From: Candidatus Dechloromonas phosphorivorans
GTDB taxonomy: Bacteria > Pseudomonadota > Gammaproteobacteria > Burkholderiales > Rhodocyclaceae
DNA length: 64,000 nucleotides
Direction: 5' to 3'
Assembly: GCA_016714975.1 (NCBI GenBank)
Contig: JADKBR010000001.1
Span: forward strand, 558,001 to 622,000
Positions within the stretch are counted from its first letter, which is position 1; each line of letters begins with the position of its first letter. The position numbers and the translations under genes are program-made. Of this stretch, positions 6,175 through 15,167 are shown piece by piece. The notes beneath the pieces were generated by a model. The model ran no database searches. It was not told where the DNA came from and saw only the letters and a program-made list of their open reading frames with translations.

Positions 6175-8899
6175 GACTCACCAGCTCCACCAACTGCTGC
6201 GCCACATTCCTTCCCGCCGCGTCGCGTTCCACCGCAAACAAGAACAGGTTGCCGGTCAGCTTTGCCCAATATTCGCCGATCAGGCGCTTTTCCACCGAAT
6301 CGTCATTGGTCTTGTAGCCTTCGCCCTTGTACTCGACGACCAACAGCCGGCCGTCCTTCAGTTCGGCGACAAAATCCGGGTAAAAGCGGTCTTTCGAGGT
6401 CGGCAGCCAGAACGAGAACTCCGGGAAGCGTGGCAGGTTACGCACCCAATGGCACACTTCCGGCAATTCGTCGAGGGCGACAGCGCAGTGATATTCGTGA
6501 TCCGGCTGTTTCGGCGGCGCCTCCTTCAAGTCGCCGATCACCCCGTAGTAATGATTGCTAAAGCGGTGGCGCCCCTGGTAATACGGCGGCCGGGCCGGAT
6601 ACATGCCGAGTCCGAACCGGAACACGTAATCGGCGCTGACGCAGCCACGCGGCTCCGCCCCCAGGAAAGAAAGCTGGAACCCGCGCTGGCGCGCCCCGGC
6701 GGTAATCGCCGCCAGCCGTTCGAACAGCGCATCGCACAACTGGTTGCGATGGCGGACCAGCGCCGTCAGCGTGTAACCGCCTTCGCGCTGCAACCAACGC
6801 AAGACCTTGGCCAGCCAGGCCAGGCGCTGGACCTGCGTCGTATCGGCGCCGCGCAGCCGACCATCCAGCCAGCGCAGCAGATCGGCATCGGTAATTTCCG
6901 TCGCCACCAGATCGAGATTGACGGCGTAGCCGGCCTGCTCCTGCTCGATACGCAAATGCCCTTCGGCCACATCGAGCAGATACGGCTTGCGCTCGCCGTC
7001 GGGCACGAAAGCGGGCAGTTCGGGCGCGGCATCGGCCAGGGAAAACCCGGCCAGGTCGAGCAGCGCCTCCTTTTCCGCCAGATCGAGTTCGCCCTGGCTG
7101 TCGCGCACGCACAGCAGCGGAATCGGCGCAAAGTGCACGCCGCGCACCGACGGCGCCACAGCCGCCTGATGGCGCAGTTCGAAACGTTCGAGCAAGGTCT
7201 CCGCCGCCTCGCGGGATTTCCTGTCGCCGAAGGTGGCGACCAGGGCCGCCCGCATTTCCCGTGTCGGCGGCTGGCTCAGCGTGACGGTGACGCCCCCTTC
7301 CGCCGTCGCCACCAGTGCGATACCGGCCACCGGCGAGCCGCCAGCCTTCAACCCACCGAGCAGGTCGGCGGCAAAAGCCGGCGCCTGCGGCAAGGTCAGT
7401 TCCAGCGGCGGCAGTTCGGGCAACTGCTCGGCCGAACCCCGCTCGAACAACGGCAAGGTCGTCGGGAACACCGCCTGCGCCGCCTCCAGTTCCTCGAAGC
7501 CCATGGCCACCAGCCGGTCGGCCAGATCGTTGGCGACCCGCGCCGTCTCCGGGCTGGCCAGGTGGGCGTAGGCGCGGTTGAGCAGCGGGCTCTTGCGCTG
7601 CCGCGCGTAGGGCATGCGCAGCACGCGGCCGAGCAACTGCTCCATGTCGCGGCTCGACCCGATCTTTTGCAACGAGCAGAAAACATAGGCGAAAGAACAG
7701 TCCCAGCCCTCCTTCAGCGCCTCGACGGTAATCACCACCTCGACCGCGCAGGCCGGGTCGAACAGATTCACCCCGTCCAGTTCGCGCTGGCTGCCGGTGG
7801 CGATGGCGATGCGCTCGGCGGCAATCTGCTCCTGCCCCAAAAGATAGGCTTTCAGCACGTCGACCGTAACTTCCCCGGCCTTGTCCTCGGCCTGCAAGAG
7901 CAGGATAGGGCGCAGGTAATCGGCTTCGTTCACCGCCTCCGCCGCCAGCCGCTTGCGCGTCAGCAGCGCGTCGCGCACCGCCTCCTGCCAGTTGGGATGG
8001 GTTTGCAGCACGATGGGCAGCTTGATCATCTGCTCCGCCTTCAGTTCCTCGGCGGAAACGTGGTACAGCACATTGCTGCGGTTCCGGCCTTGGCGAATCG
8101 GCGTTGCCGTCAGTTCGATCAGCGCCGCCGGGCGCAGCCGGGCGAAGGTATCGTAAGTCAGCGGCGTGCGGGCGTTATGGGCTTCGTCGATGATCACCAC
8201 CGGGCGATGCCAGTACATCAGGTTGGCGAAGCTGCGCTTGACCTTGCCGAGATCGGCGCGGGTCAGATACGGCTGGGCTTCCAGGTCTCTTTCGCTGACC
8301 CGCTCGAAGCCCGGCAAATCCGGCGCCCGGGCGAAATGCGGCTCGAAGTTTTCCTTGTAGGCGTAAACATCGCGCCCCGACGTGTCGTCCACGCGCAAGG
8401 TCTGCAAAGTGCCGACGGCGATGATCGCCTTCTGCGCGAAATCCTGCGGCCGCAACTGCTCGCAGTCGGCAATGTCGAGCACGCGCAAGCCATCCACCCC
8501 GAAATAAGCTTCCAGCGCCTCGCGGTAGGGGTGGCCCGGCGTGCGCAAGGCCGCCAGCGTCTGCGTGCGGATGATGTTGGAAGGCACCAGCCACAAGGCC
8601 AGCGGCCGGTCCTGGCCGGTGTAATGGCGGCCGGCCGCGGCCAGCGCGTGCGTACCGAGCAGGGTCTTGCCGCCGCCGGTCGGAATGCGGATACAGACAT
8701 AAGGCGTCGCCCCGACATCGGAAACGAAACCCTGGGCCAGATAAGGCGGAATGCTCTCCGGCCCGACTTCCTGGGCCAGCAAGGCCTGCCGGAAAGCAGC
8801 ATCGAGCCCCGCCTCATCGCGCGCGCCGCGGGCCAGATCGAAAAAGTGACTCAGCGCGCTTAGCGCCTCTTCCTGATATTGCTTCAGTTGCAGGGCCAT
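6167..8899 (-). CDS. type III-like restriction enzyme subunit Res (helicase-nuclease)
   Basis: A 910-residue superfamily 2 helicase of the type III Res type. Walker A is IPTGGGKT (about residues 72-79), motif II DEAH (238-241) and motif III TATP (264-267). The C-terminal PD-(D/E)xK nuclease shows PDFVAE at about 841-846 and EYKG at about 856-859. It would translocate on and cut unmodified DNA together with the Mod subunit encoded 12 bp upstream (8912-10477). Its 3' end overlaps the DUF1016 gene by 8 nt. The ATG at 8899 gives MALQLKQYQ, the usual start of these proteins. All motor and nuclease motifs look intact, so I expect a working enzyme. Confidence 0.9.
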   Translation of the reverse strand: MALQLKQYQEEALSALSHFFDLARGARDEAGLDAAFRQALLAQEVGPESIPPYLAQGFVSDVGATPYVCIRIPTGGGKTLLGTHALAAAGRHYTGQDRPLALWLVPSNIIRTQTLAALRTPGHPYREALEAYFGVDGLRVLDIADCEQLRPQDFAQKAIIAVGTLQTLRVDDTSGRDVYAYKENFEPHFARAPDLPGFERVSERDLEAQPYLTRADLGKVKRSFANLMYWHRPVVIIDEAHNARTPLTYDTFARLRPAALIELTATPIRQGRNRSNVLYHVSAEELKAEQMIKLPIVLQTHPNWQEAVRDALLTRKRLAAEAVNEADYLRPILLLQAEDKAGEVTVDVLKAYLLGQEQIAAERIAIATGSQRELDGVNLFDPACAVEVVITVEALKEGWDCSFAYVFCSLQKIGSSRDMEQLLGRVLRMPYARQRKSPLLNRAYAHLASPETARVANDLADRLVAMGFEELEAAQAVFPTTLPLFERGSAEQLPELPPLELTLPQAPAFAADLLGGLKAGGSPVAGIALVATAEGGVTVTLSQPPTREMRAALVATFGDRKSREAAETLLERFELRHQAAVAPSVRGVHFAPIPLLCVRDSQGELDLAEKEALLDLAGFSLADAAPELPAFVPDGERKPYLLDVAEGHLRIEQEQAGYAVNLDLVATEITDADLLRWLDGRLRGADTTQVQRLAWLAKVLRWLQREGGYTLTALVRHRNQLCDALFERLAAITAGARQRGFQLSFLGAEPRGCVSADYVFRFGLGMYPARPPYYQGRHRFSNHYYGVIGDLKEAPPKQPDHEYHCAVALDELPEVCHWVRNLPRFPEFSFWLPTSKDRFYPDFVAELKDGRLLVVEYKGEGYKTNDDSVEKRLIGEYWAKLTGNLFLFAVERDAAGRNVAQQLVELVSHG

Positions 8900-8911
8900 G
8901 GGCGAAAAATC

Positions 8912-10477
8912 CTAGCGGGCGCGAATATCGTAGGGAATCTGTCTGAAAGTGATGCCGAGCGCCTTCAGGCGGGCCGGCGACAGGCGGCTGGACTCGCCAT
9001 AGACGACACGCGGCCCGGTGTGCGGCACCAGCGCATCGAGGCTGGCCAGCAGCGGCCCGGTCAGCACGTTGCCGCCCTGCGGCCGGCGGTCGCCGAGAAT
9101 GCCGTTGTAGAGCAGGTAACAAGCTGTGCCCTCGTGCACGCCGAGCAGCGGCGTCGGTTCGTTGCCGACCGGGGGCAGCAGCGGCGTCCGCGTTTCCTGG
9201 TACCAGACCCAGGCCGCCAGCGTGGCAAAGCGGATTTCCGGATTGATGCCGCCGTCGGCCAGAAACACCGGCTGGCCGAGCCGGAAAAAGCGAAAACCAC
9301 CGCCGCCGGACCAGTTGACCGCAGCAGAGATGCCGCCTTGCTCGCCGGCCACCACCTTTTCCAGACGCGGCAGGCAGTGCGTTCGCGCATGCTCGCCCAT
9401 CTCGATGCCGATCCAGCGCCGGCCCATCTTGTGGGCGACGGCGGCCGTGGTGCCGGACCCGAGGAAGGAATCGAGGACGAGATCGCCGGGGTTGGTGGCG
9501 ACTTCAAAAACTCTCTGAACAAGTTGCTCTGGTTTAACAGTGTCAAATTGCTGTGCGTGGGGAAGCAAATCCCTTTGATGAGACTTTGCTTGTCGCGTCG
9601 TTTTCACGTCCAAAAGAATTGTCGGATGTGGGCGCTCGGGACAACTGGGGGCATATTCCCTCGTATAGGGAACCCAAACCATCTTCCCTGCCTTTTCCCT
9701 TTGCTTCCATACAAGCCGAGAATCAGCAACCATTTGATCCACACCAGATTTACCGTAAGCCCAATTGGCTTCACGTCCATCGTCATGAATCGGGTAAACC
9801 ACGGTTCCGTCTGGAGCAGTCAGAGGATAGAACATCGTCGGCCTATCCTCACGCAAGCTGTTTTTCCCGTTCTTTTTCAACAGGCGATCACGATACAAAC
9901 GCCCCATCTCATCGCGCTGACTGTAGGCATCAAGCAACGACGCGTCGCTCTTCTTCCGGAAACCAGCTTTGTCTTTCTGTTTCTCGTAGCAAAGCAAGAA
10001 CTCATGGTCTGGTGTAATTGGCACCTTGTTATCGTTTGGGCTATCTACCTTCTGCCAAATAAACGACGTCACAAAATTCCCCCGCCCGAACACCTCGTCC
10101 ATCACCACCTTCAGGTAATGCGCCTCGTTGTCGTCGATCGACACCCAGATGCTGCCATCCTCGGCCAGCAGTTCGCGCAGCAGTTCCAGCCGGGGGTAGA
10201 TCAGCGACAGCCACTGGCTGTGTTCGAGGTTGTCGTCGTAGTGCTCGAAGGCGCTGCGGGTGTTGTACGGCGGGTCGATGTAGATGCATTTGACGCGGCC
10301 GGCGAAGAAGGGCAACAGCGCTTTCAATGCTTCCAGGTTGTCGCCCCGGATCAGCCAGTTGTCGTTGTTTTGCCCGCCCACGTCGCCGTGGCTGCTGACG
10401 GCTTCGAGCAGCCGGAACGGCACCCCGGCGGCGGCCCGGAGGGCGTGGGACTTGTTGAGCCAGTCGAGGAGGGGCAT
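8912..10477 (-). CDS. type III-like adenine-specific DNA methyltransferase Mod
   Basis: A 521-residue amino-methyltransferase in the beta arrangement: the catalytic motif DPPYNT is at about residues 68-73 and the AdoMet-binding motif FLGSGTT at about 340. It would methylate adenines at the recognition site, protecting host DNA and guiding Res. The segment between the two motifs (about residues 140-315, roughly 9530-10060) is the expected target-recognition domain and is visibly richer in A+T than both flanks, as if exchanged by recombination. It is first in the operon, followed after 12 bp by res. No clear Shine-Dalgarno precedes the ATG at 10477. The specificity cannot be read from sequence. 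Confidence 0.9.
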   Translation of the reverse strand: MPLLDWLNKSHALRAAAGVPFRLLEAVSSHGDVGGQNNDNWLIRGDNLEALKALLPFFAGRVKCIYIDPPYNTRSAFEHYDDNLEHSQWLSLIYPRLELLRELLAEDGSIWVSIDDNEAHYLKVVMDEVFGRGNFVTSFIWQKVDSPNDNKVPITPDHEFLLCYEKQKDKAGFRKKSDASLLDAYSQRDEMGRLYRDRLLKKNGKNSLREDRPTMFYPLTAPDGTVVYPIHDDGREANWAYGKSGVDQMVADSRLVWKQREKAGKMVWVPYTREYAPSCPERPHPTILLDVKTTRQAKSHQRDLLPHAQQFDTVKPEQLVQRVFEVATNPGDLVLDSFLGSGTTAAVAHKMGRRWIGIEMGEHARTHCLPRLEKVVAGEQGGISAAVNWSGGGGFRFFRLGQPVFLADGGINPEIRFATLAAWVWYQETRTPLLPPVGNEPTPLLGVHEGTACYLLYNGILGDRRPQGGNVLTGPLLASLDALVPHTGPRVVYGESSRLSPARLKALGITFRQIPYDIRAR

Positions 10478-10595
10478 GGTGCTTGGCCGGTTAGGCCCCG
10501 CTCGGGGCCGTCGTCAATCAAGCCGGCATTATAGGCGGTGGCTCCGGCCGGGCGGCGGCGCCATGCGCCGGGCGGAATAAAATCGGCCGCCGGCT

Positions 10596-10627
10596 GCGGT
10601 CGACCGGCAAAAATGGGTAAAAATCAC
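10596..10627 (+). repeat. 32-bp repeat copy 3, diverged
   Basis: It keeps the CGGT-NN-ACCG palindrome (here CGGTCGACCG), both A-tracts and the terminal ATCA, matching the other copies at about 26 of 32 positions. It lies between the start of mod (divergent) and the next gene, ending 4 bp before that gene's ATG at 10632. It closes the accessory region on the right side. Confidence 0.55.
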
Positions 10628-10631
10628 GCCC

Positions 10632-11570
10632 ATGGACATCCTGATCGACATCATTCTGCAGGCCGGCCGCGCGGCGGTCGAGCTGGCGCTGTTCATCCTG
10701 CTGCCGGTGATGGTGGTGATGCTGTCGCTGATGCGGCTGCTCGAGGCGCGCGGCATTCTCGACCGCGTGGTCGTCGTGCTCGCCCCGCTCCTGAAGCCGT
10801 TCGGGCTCAACGGCCTGGGCGTTTTCGCCGCCTTGCAGATCAACTTCGTCAGCTTTGCCGCGCCGATGGCGACGCTGAGCATGATGGACCAGCGCGGCAC
10901 GTCGGACCGCCACATCGCCGCCACGCTGGCCATGGTCTTCGCGATGGCGCAGGCCAACGCGGCGTTCCCGATGCTGACCATGGGCCTGCGCTTCGGCCCG
11001 ACGCTGCTTTTCTCGCTGCTCGGCGGGTTGACCGCGGCAGCCGCCACCTACTACCTGTTCGGCCGCGAACTCTCGGCCGCCGAGGCGGTGCTCGACGAAA
11101 CCCTGCACCACCCGACGGCCGAGAGCGCCAAGGGCGTGCTCGACGTGATCAACCGCGCCGGGGCCGAGGCTTTCAAGATCGCCGTCGGTGCCATCCCGAT
11201 GCTGGTGCTGTCGCTGGTCGTCGTCACCGCCTTGCGCACTTCCGGTGCCATCAACGCGCTGACGCACCTGCTGGCGCCGCTCCTGGCGGCGCTGTCGATC
11301 GACAGCGCGCTGATCCTGCCGACCCTGACCAAGTACATCGGCGGCGGCACGGCGATGATGGGGGTGATGGACGAGATGCGGCGCAGCGGCCAGATCAGCG
11401 TCGAACTGCTCAACGCCAGCGCCGGCTTTCTGATCCACCCGTTCGACATTCCCGGCGTCGCCGTGCTGATCTCGGCCGGCAAGCGCATCGCGGCGGTGTG
11501 GAAGCCGGCGGCGCTGGGCGCCTGCGTCGGCATCGCGGTGCGCAGCATCGGGCATGCCGTGTGCGCCTGA
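10632..11570 (+). CDS. nucleoside-recognition (Gate) domain membrane protein, spore-maturation-like
   Basis: A 312-residue polytopic inner-membrane protein with two Gate/nucleoside-recognition repeats (about residues 40-145 and 175-285), as in SpmA/SpmB-like proteins. Hydrophobic segments occur near residues 12-35, 48-75, 95-115, 120-140, 190-215, 220-240 and 275-300. Polar positions such as NFVSFAAP and KYIGGGTAMMG are conserved features of the Gate fold. The transported or sensed ligand is unknown in proteobacteria. It follows the diverged repeat copy 3 so closely that its ribosome site would fall within that element (GGGTAAAAATC). It is separated by 103 bp from lrgA. The function should be left as membrane protein of the Gate family. 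Confidence 0.82.
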   Translation: MDILIDIILQAGRAAVELALFILLPVMVVMLSLMRLLEARGILDRVVVVLAPLLKPFGLNGLGVFAALQINFVSFAAPMATLSMMDQRGTSDRHIAATLAMVFAMAQANAAFPMLTMGLRFGPTLLFSLLGGLTAAAATYYLFGRELSAAEAVLDETLHHPTAESAKGVLDVINRAGAEAFKIAVGAIPMLVLSLVVVTALRTSGAINALTHLLAPLLAALSIDSALILPTLTKYIGGGTAMMGVMDEMRRSGQISVELLNASAGFLIHPFDIPGVAVLISAGKRIAAVWKPAALGACVGIAVRSIGHAVCA

Positions 11571-11673
11571 CAGGTTTCCATACAAAAAGTCAAAAATCAT
11601 GTGACGAGCAACGGTCTATTGCCAACGAATCATAAGCAATAAACTGCAATCCTCGCATCCCGAGGATTCCGTC

Positions 11674-12033
11674 ATGATCGGCGCCCTGACCCAACTGCTC
11701 GTCTTTCAACTGCTCGGCGAAGTCGTCGCCCGCTGGCTGGCCCTGCCCGTCCCCGGACCGGTGCTCGGCATGCTCTTCCTGTTCGTCGCGCTGGTACTGC
11801 GCAGCGGACCGGATCACGAACTGCAAACGGCCAGCCGGAACCTGCTGCAACACCTGTCGCTGCTCTTCGTGCCGGCCGGCACGGGGATCATGATTCACCT
11901 CCATCGCGTGGCCGACGAATGGTTGCCCTTGCTGTTGTCGCTGTTGATCAGCACGGTCGCGACGCTGGTGGTGACGGCGCTGGTGATGAAACTGTGCATG
12001 CGCGCGCGGACAACCTCCGGAGACACGCCATGA
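11674..12033 (+). CDS. CidA/LrgA-family holin-like protein
   Basis: A 119-residue protein with four hydrophobic segments (about 5-25, 28-46, 62-82, 85-108) and the CidA/LrgA pattern (VPGPVLGMLFLF; LFVPAGTGIM). LrgA/CidA proteins are holin-like membrane proteins that, with LrgB/CidB, influence murein hydrolase activity or move small carboxylates such as pyruvate or acetate. The ATG at 11674 gives the standard length. The TGA overlaps the ATG of lrgB (ATGA at 12030-12033), so the pair is translationally coupled. Which of the proposed roles applies here is not shown by the sequence. Confidence 0.9.
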   Translation: MIGALTQLLVFQLLGEVVARWLALPVPGPVLGMLFLFVALVLRSGPDHELQTASRNLLQHLSLLFVPAGTGIMIHLHRVADEWLPLLLSLLISTVATLVVTALVMKLCMRARTTSGDTP

Positions 12034-12749
12034 CCCCGCAGATCAATGAAATCTGGGTCTATCTATCGGCCTCGCCGCTGCTCGGGCTGACGATCACGCT
12101 GCTCGCCTATCAGGGCGCGTTCTGGCTCTACCGGCGCTCCGGGATGAATCCGCTGGCCAACCCGGTGCTGATCGCCGTCACGGTTTTGGTGCTTTTCTTG
12201 ACGTTGACCGCAACCAGCTACGAAACCTATTTTGCCGGCGCCCAGTTCGTGCATTTCCTGCTCGGACCGGCCACCGTCGCGCTGGCAGTGCCCCTGTACA
12301 CCCAGTTCCGGCGCGTCCGCGCCATGGTGCTACCGGTGCTGGCCGGGCTCGTCGCCGGCAGTCTGACCGCCGCGCTGTCGGCGATCGCTGTTGCCCGGCT
12401 GTTCGGCGCCAGCCTGCCGACGCAACTGTCGCTCGCCCCCAAGTCGGTGACGACGCCGATCGCCATGGGCATCGCCGAGCGCATCGGCGGGATTCCGTCG
12501 CTCACCGCGGTGCTCGTGATCATCACCGGCATCATCGGCGCCGTCGGCGCGCGCCATGTGTTCGACGCCATGAAACTGCGCGATCCGGCGATCCGCGGCT
12601 TCGCCATCGGCGTCGCCTCGCACGGCATCGGTACCGCGCGCGCGTTCCAGGTCAGCGAACAGGCGGGCGCCTTCGCGGCACTGGCGATGGGGCTCAACGG
12701 CGCGCTGACCGCCCTGCTCCTCCCGCTCGTCCTCGGCTGGCTGCTGTAA
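12030..12749 (+). CDS. LrgB/CidB-family membrane protein
   Basis: A 239-residue polytopic protein matching the LrgB family: LAPKSVTTPIAMGI at about 134-147 and IGVASHGIGTARAF near 195-208 are the conserved family blocks. It is partner to the LrgA-like protein encoded directly upstream through a 4-nt overlap. I chose the ATG at 12030 rather than an earlier in-frame ATG at 11919, which lies inside lrgA and would encode an unrelated N-terminus. The pair lies between the Gate protein and a two-component system, but coupling with the kinase gene (27 bp downstream, same strand) is possible: LrgAB operons are often adjacent to sensor kinases. Confidence 0.92.
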   Translation: MTPQINEIWVYLSASPLLGLTITLLAYQGAFWLYRRSGMNPLANPVLIAVTVLVLFLTLTATSYETYFAGAQFVHFLLGPATVALAVPLYTQFRRVRAMVLPVLAGLVAGSLTAALSAIAVARLFGASLPTQLSLAPKSVTTPIAMGIAERIGGIPSLTAVLVIITGIIGAVGARHVFDAMKLRDPAIRGFAIGVASHGIGTARAFQVSEQAGAFAALAMGLNGALTALLLPLVLGWLL

Positions 12750-12776
12750 GCCGCGCCCCGGTTAGGGTATCTACCA

Positions 12777-15167
12777 ATGGCCGCGCCGCGCCCGCAAGCG
12801 AAGAATCAGTCCATGTTCAAACCGCCCCCGCCCCGCCAGCCGAAGCAGACCTGGCTATGGCTGGCGCCTTACGCCGCCATCGGCGTTTTTGCGCTCGCCA
12901 TGCTGGTCGTCACCGGCCTGCTGCAATGGCGCGAACAGGACACCGCGCTGTCGGCGCTCGAAGGCGACATACACTGGGCTGAACGCACGATCGAGAATCG
13001 TCTGCACGCGCACCAGGATTTCCTGACCGAGCTCGGGCGCGAGCAGGAATTCCGCCGGCTCACCTACGAATCCTTCCAGGTGCGCGCCAGCCGTTACGTG
13101 GGCGACAACCCGGAAATCGGCGCCATTATCTGGGTCAGCACCGAGGGCAAGGTCGAATGGGTCGCCCCCAACGAGTCGACCGCCACCTTCGTCGGCGAGC
13201 AACTGACCGGCATCCAGCTGACCGCCCTGCAGGAAGCGCTGCGCACGCGCCGTGCGCTGTTTTCGCCCGACTACCCGGATGCCGACCAGCGCCGCGCCAA
13301 TGACCTGATTCTGCCAGTACAGCGTGGCAGCAGCGACCTCGGCGCCTTTATTGCCCTGCAATCGCTCGAAGGACTGTTGCGCGTCACGCTGCCTGCCAGC
13401 TTCACGGGCCGTTACAGCCTGTCCGTGGTCGACGCTGAGAACCGCGAGGTTTTCAGCAACTCGTCGGTGCGCCCGACCGATCGCCGGATTTCCGGATCGA
13501 TCAGCCTCGACCTGCCGAGCAACCGCCTCGGACTCAACATTGTCGCCTACCGTGGCGGTGGCGCCTGGCTGCCCTTCGTCCCGGCGGCACTGATCGTCTT
13601 CCTGACCCTGCTCGCCACTGCCACGCTGCTTCAGTTGCGGCGCCACGCGCGGCGCCGGGCCGAGACCGAAGAGCAGTTGCGCGCCGCCTACGCTTTCCGC
13701 CAGGCGATGTCGCAGTCGCTGGTCACCGGGCTGCGCGCGATCGACCTCGAAGGGCGCATCACCTTCGTCAATGCCGCCTTCTGCCGCATGACCGGCTTCG
13801 CCGAGTCCGCATTGATGGGGGTCGCGCCGCCCTACCCCTACTGGCCGCCCGAGGAATTCGACCAGTTGCAGAGCAACATCGACCAGGCGCTGGCCGGCCA
13901 GGCGCCGCCTTCCGGCTTCGAGATGCGGATCATGCGCAAGAACGGCGAGCGTTTCGATGTCCGCCTCTATTTCTCGCCGCTGATCGACGCCGGTGGCCAG
14001 CAGATCGGCTGGATCGCCTCGATGAACGACATCACCGAGCCGCGGCGCGTGCGTATTGAACTCGAACGCGCCCACGAACGCTTCGTGACGGTGATCGACG
14101 GCCTCGACACCGCGGTGCATGTCGCGGATGCGCGGAGCGGCGAGATCCTCTTCGCCAACCGCGCCTTCCAGAACATTTTTGGCTTCGACACGGCGGGCCG
14201 CGATTCGGCTTTGGTCACGGCTGCCTGCAGCCCGCCGCCGGAAGCGCTCGACCGCGATCCGGCCAGCCTCGATCCGGGCGATCTCCCGTGCGAGATCTTC
14301 GATGGCGAGATCCAGCACGCCCTCTCCGGCCACTGGTACCACCTGCACGAACGCGCCATCCGCTGGGTCGACGGGCGCACCGTACGCGTCCAGGTCGCCG
14401 CCGACATCACCGACCGCAAGCACATCGACGAAGTCAATCTGCAGCAGCAGAAACGCCTGGAACAGACCTCGCGGCTGATTACCATGGGCGAAATGGCCTC
14501 GTCGCTGGCCCACGAACTCAACCAGCCGCTGTCGGCGATCGCCAACTACTGCGCCGGCTGCATCAAGCGCATGAACGCCGGCAATTACCGCTTCGAGGAC
14601 CTGCTGTCGGCGATGCAGAAAGCCAGCGACCAGGCCGAACGCGCCGGCAAGATCATCCGCCGCATGCGCGACATGGTGAAAAAGAGCGACCCCAACCGGC
14701 AGCCCATCGCCCTCGTTGAACTACTCGAAGAGGCGCGCGCCTTCGGCGACATCGAGGCGCAACGCACGGGCACCCAGATCGTCGTCGACCTGCCGGAAAA
14801 CTTGCCACGGATCGACGTCGACCGCATCATGATCGAGCAGGTTCTGCTCAACCTGGTCAAGAACGGCATCGAAGCGATGCATGACACCCCCTTCGCGAGC
14901 CGCCGCCTGGAAATCTCCGCCCGCCAACTCGACGCGCGCTGGCTGCAGGTGGAGGTGGCCGATCAGGGGCACGGGCTGGCGGATGAGGATGTCGAGAAAA
15001 TCTTCGCGCCGTTCTACACGACGAAGCAGGAGGGCATGGGCATTGGCCTCGCCATCTGCCGCTCGATCATCGAGTTCCACCAGGGCCGCCTGTGGGTTGA
15101 GCCGCGCCGCGAAGGCGGCACCATATTCCGTTTCACCGTACCGATCGAGGAAAACGACGATGAGTGA
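12777..15167 (+). CDS. CHASE-PAS-PAS sensor histidine kinase
   Basis: A membrane sensor kinase of 796 residues. A transmembrane helix at about 26-49 and a second at about 262-285 enclose a ~210-residue periplasmic region with CHASE-like features. Two PAS domains follow (about 300-420 and 425-550). HisKA has the phospho-acceptor His579 in SLAHELNQPLSAI. The ATPase domain shows N-box EQVLLNLVKNGIEAM and G-boxes VADQGHG and GMGIGLAI. The HELNQPLSA variant is typical of FixL/DctB-like kinases paired with FixJ-type regulators, and exactly such a regulator overlaps the 3' end by 8 nt. The signal is unknown. A later ATG at 12813 is also possible and would remove 12 proline-rich residues. Confidence 0.9.
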   Translation: MAAPRPQAKNQSMFKPPPPRQPKQTWLWLAPYAAIGVFALAMLVVTGLLQWREQDTALSALEGDIHWAERTIENRLHAHQDFLTELGREQEFRRLTYESFQVRASRYVGDNPEIGAIIWVSTEGKVEWVAPNESTATFVGEQLTGIQLTALQEALRTRRALFSPDYPDADQRRANDLILPVQRGSSDLGAFIALQSLEGLLRVTLPASFTGRYSLSVVDAENREVFSNSSVRPTDRRISGSISLDLPSNRLGLNIVAYRGGGAWLPFVPAALIVFLTLLATATLLQLRRHARRRAETEEQLRAAYAFRQAMSQSLVTGLRAIDLEGRITFVNAAFCRMTGFAESALMGVAPPYPYWPPEEFDQLQSNIDQALAGQAPPSGFEMRIMRKNGERFDVRLYFSPLIDAGGQQIGWIASMNDITEPRRVRIELERAHERFVTVIDGLDTAVHVADARSGEILFANRAFQNIFGFDTAGRDSALVTAACSPPPEALDRDPASLDPGDLPCEIFDGEIQHALSGHWYHLHERAIRWVDGRTVRVQVAADITDRKHIDEVNLQQQKRLEQTSRLITMGEMASSLAHELNQPLSAIANYCAGCIKRMNAGNYRFEDLLSAMQKASDQAERAGKIIRRMRDMVKKSDPNRQPIALVELLEEARAFGDIEAQRTGTQIVVDLPENLPRIDVDRIMIEQVLLNLVKNGIEAMHDTPFASRRLEISARQLDARWLQVEVADQGHGLADEDVEKIFAPFYTTKQEGMGIGLAICRSIIEFHQGRLWVEPRREGGTIFRFTVPIEENDDE

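Noticed and set aside
6173..8863. 896-codon open frame on the plus strand opposite res
   Set aside because: Its product is a Gln/Arg/His-rich low-complexity string without motifs. The opposite strand encodes a helicase-nuclease with all motifs, so this is a GC-driven shadow.
8879..10534. 551-codon plus-strand frame opposite mod
   Set aside because: No domain pattern and no ribosome site; the methyltransferase motifs on the minus strand explain the region.
11582..11600. Possible fourth copy of the 32-bp repeat (A-tract then CAAAAATCA)
   Set aside because: The CGGT-NN-ACCG palindrome and correct spacing are missing; similarity rests on A-tracts alone.
12855..14513. 552-codon minus-strand frame opposite the histidine kinase
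   Set aside because: Shadow of a gene with complete PAS and kinase motifs; no start context.
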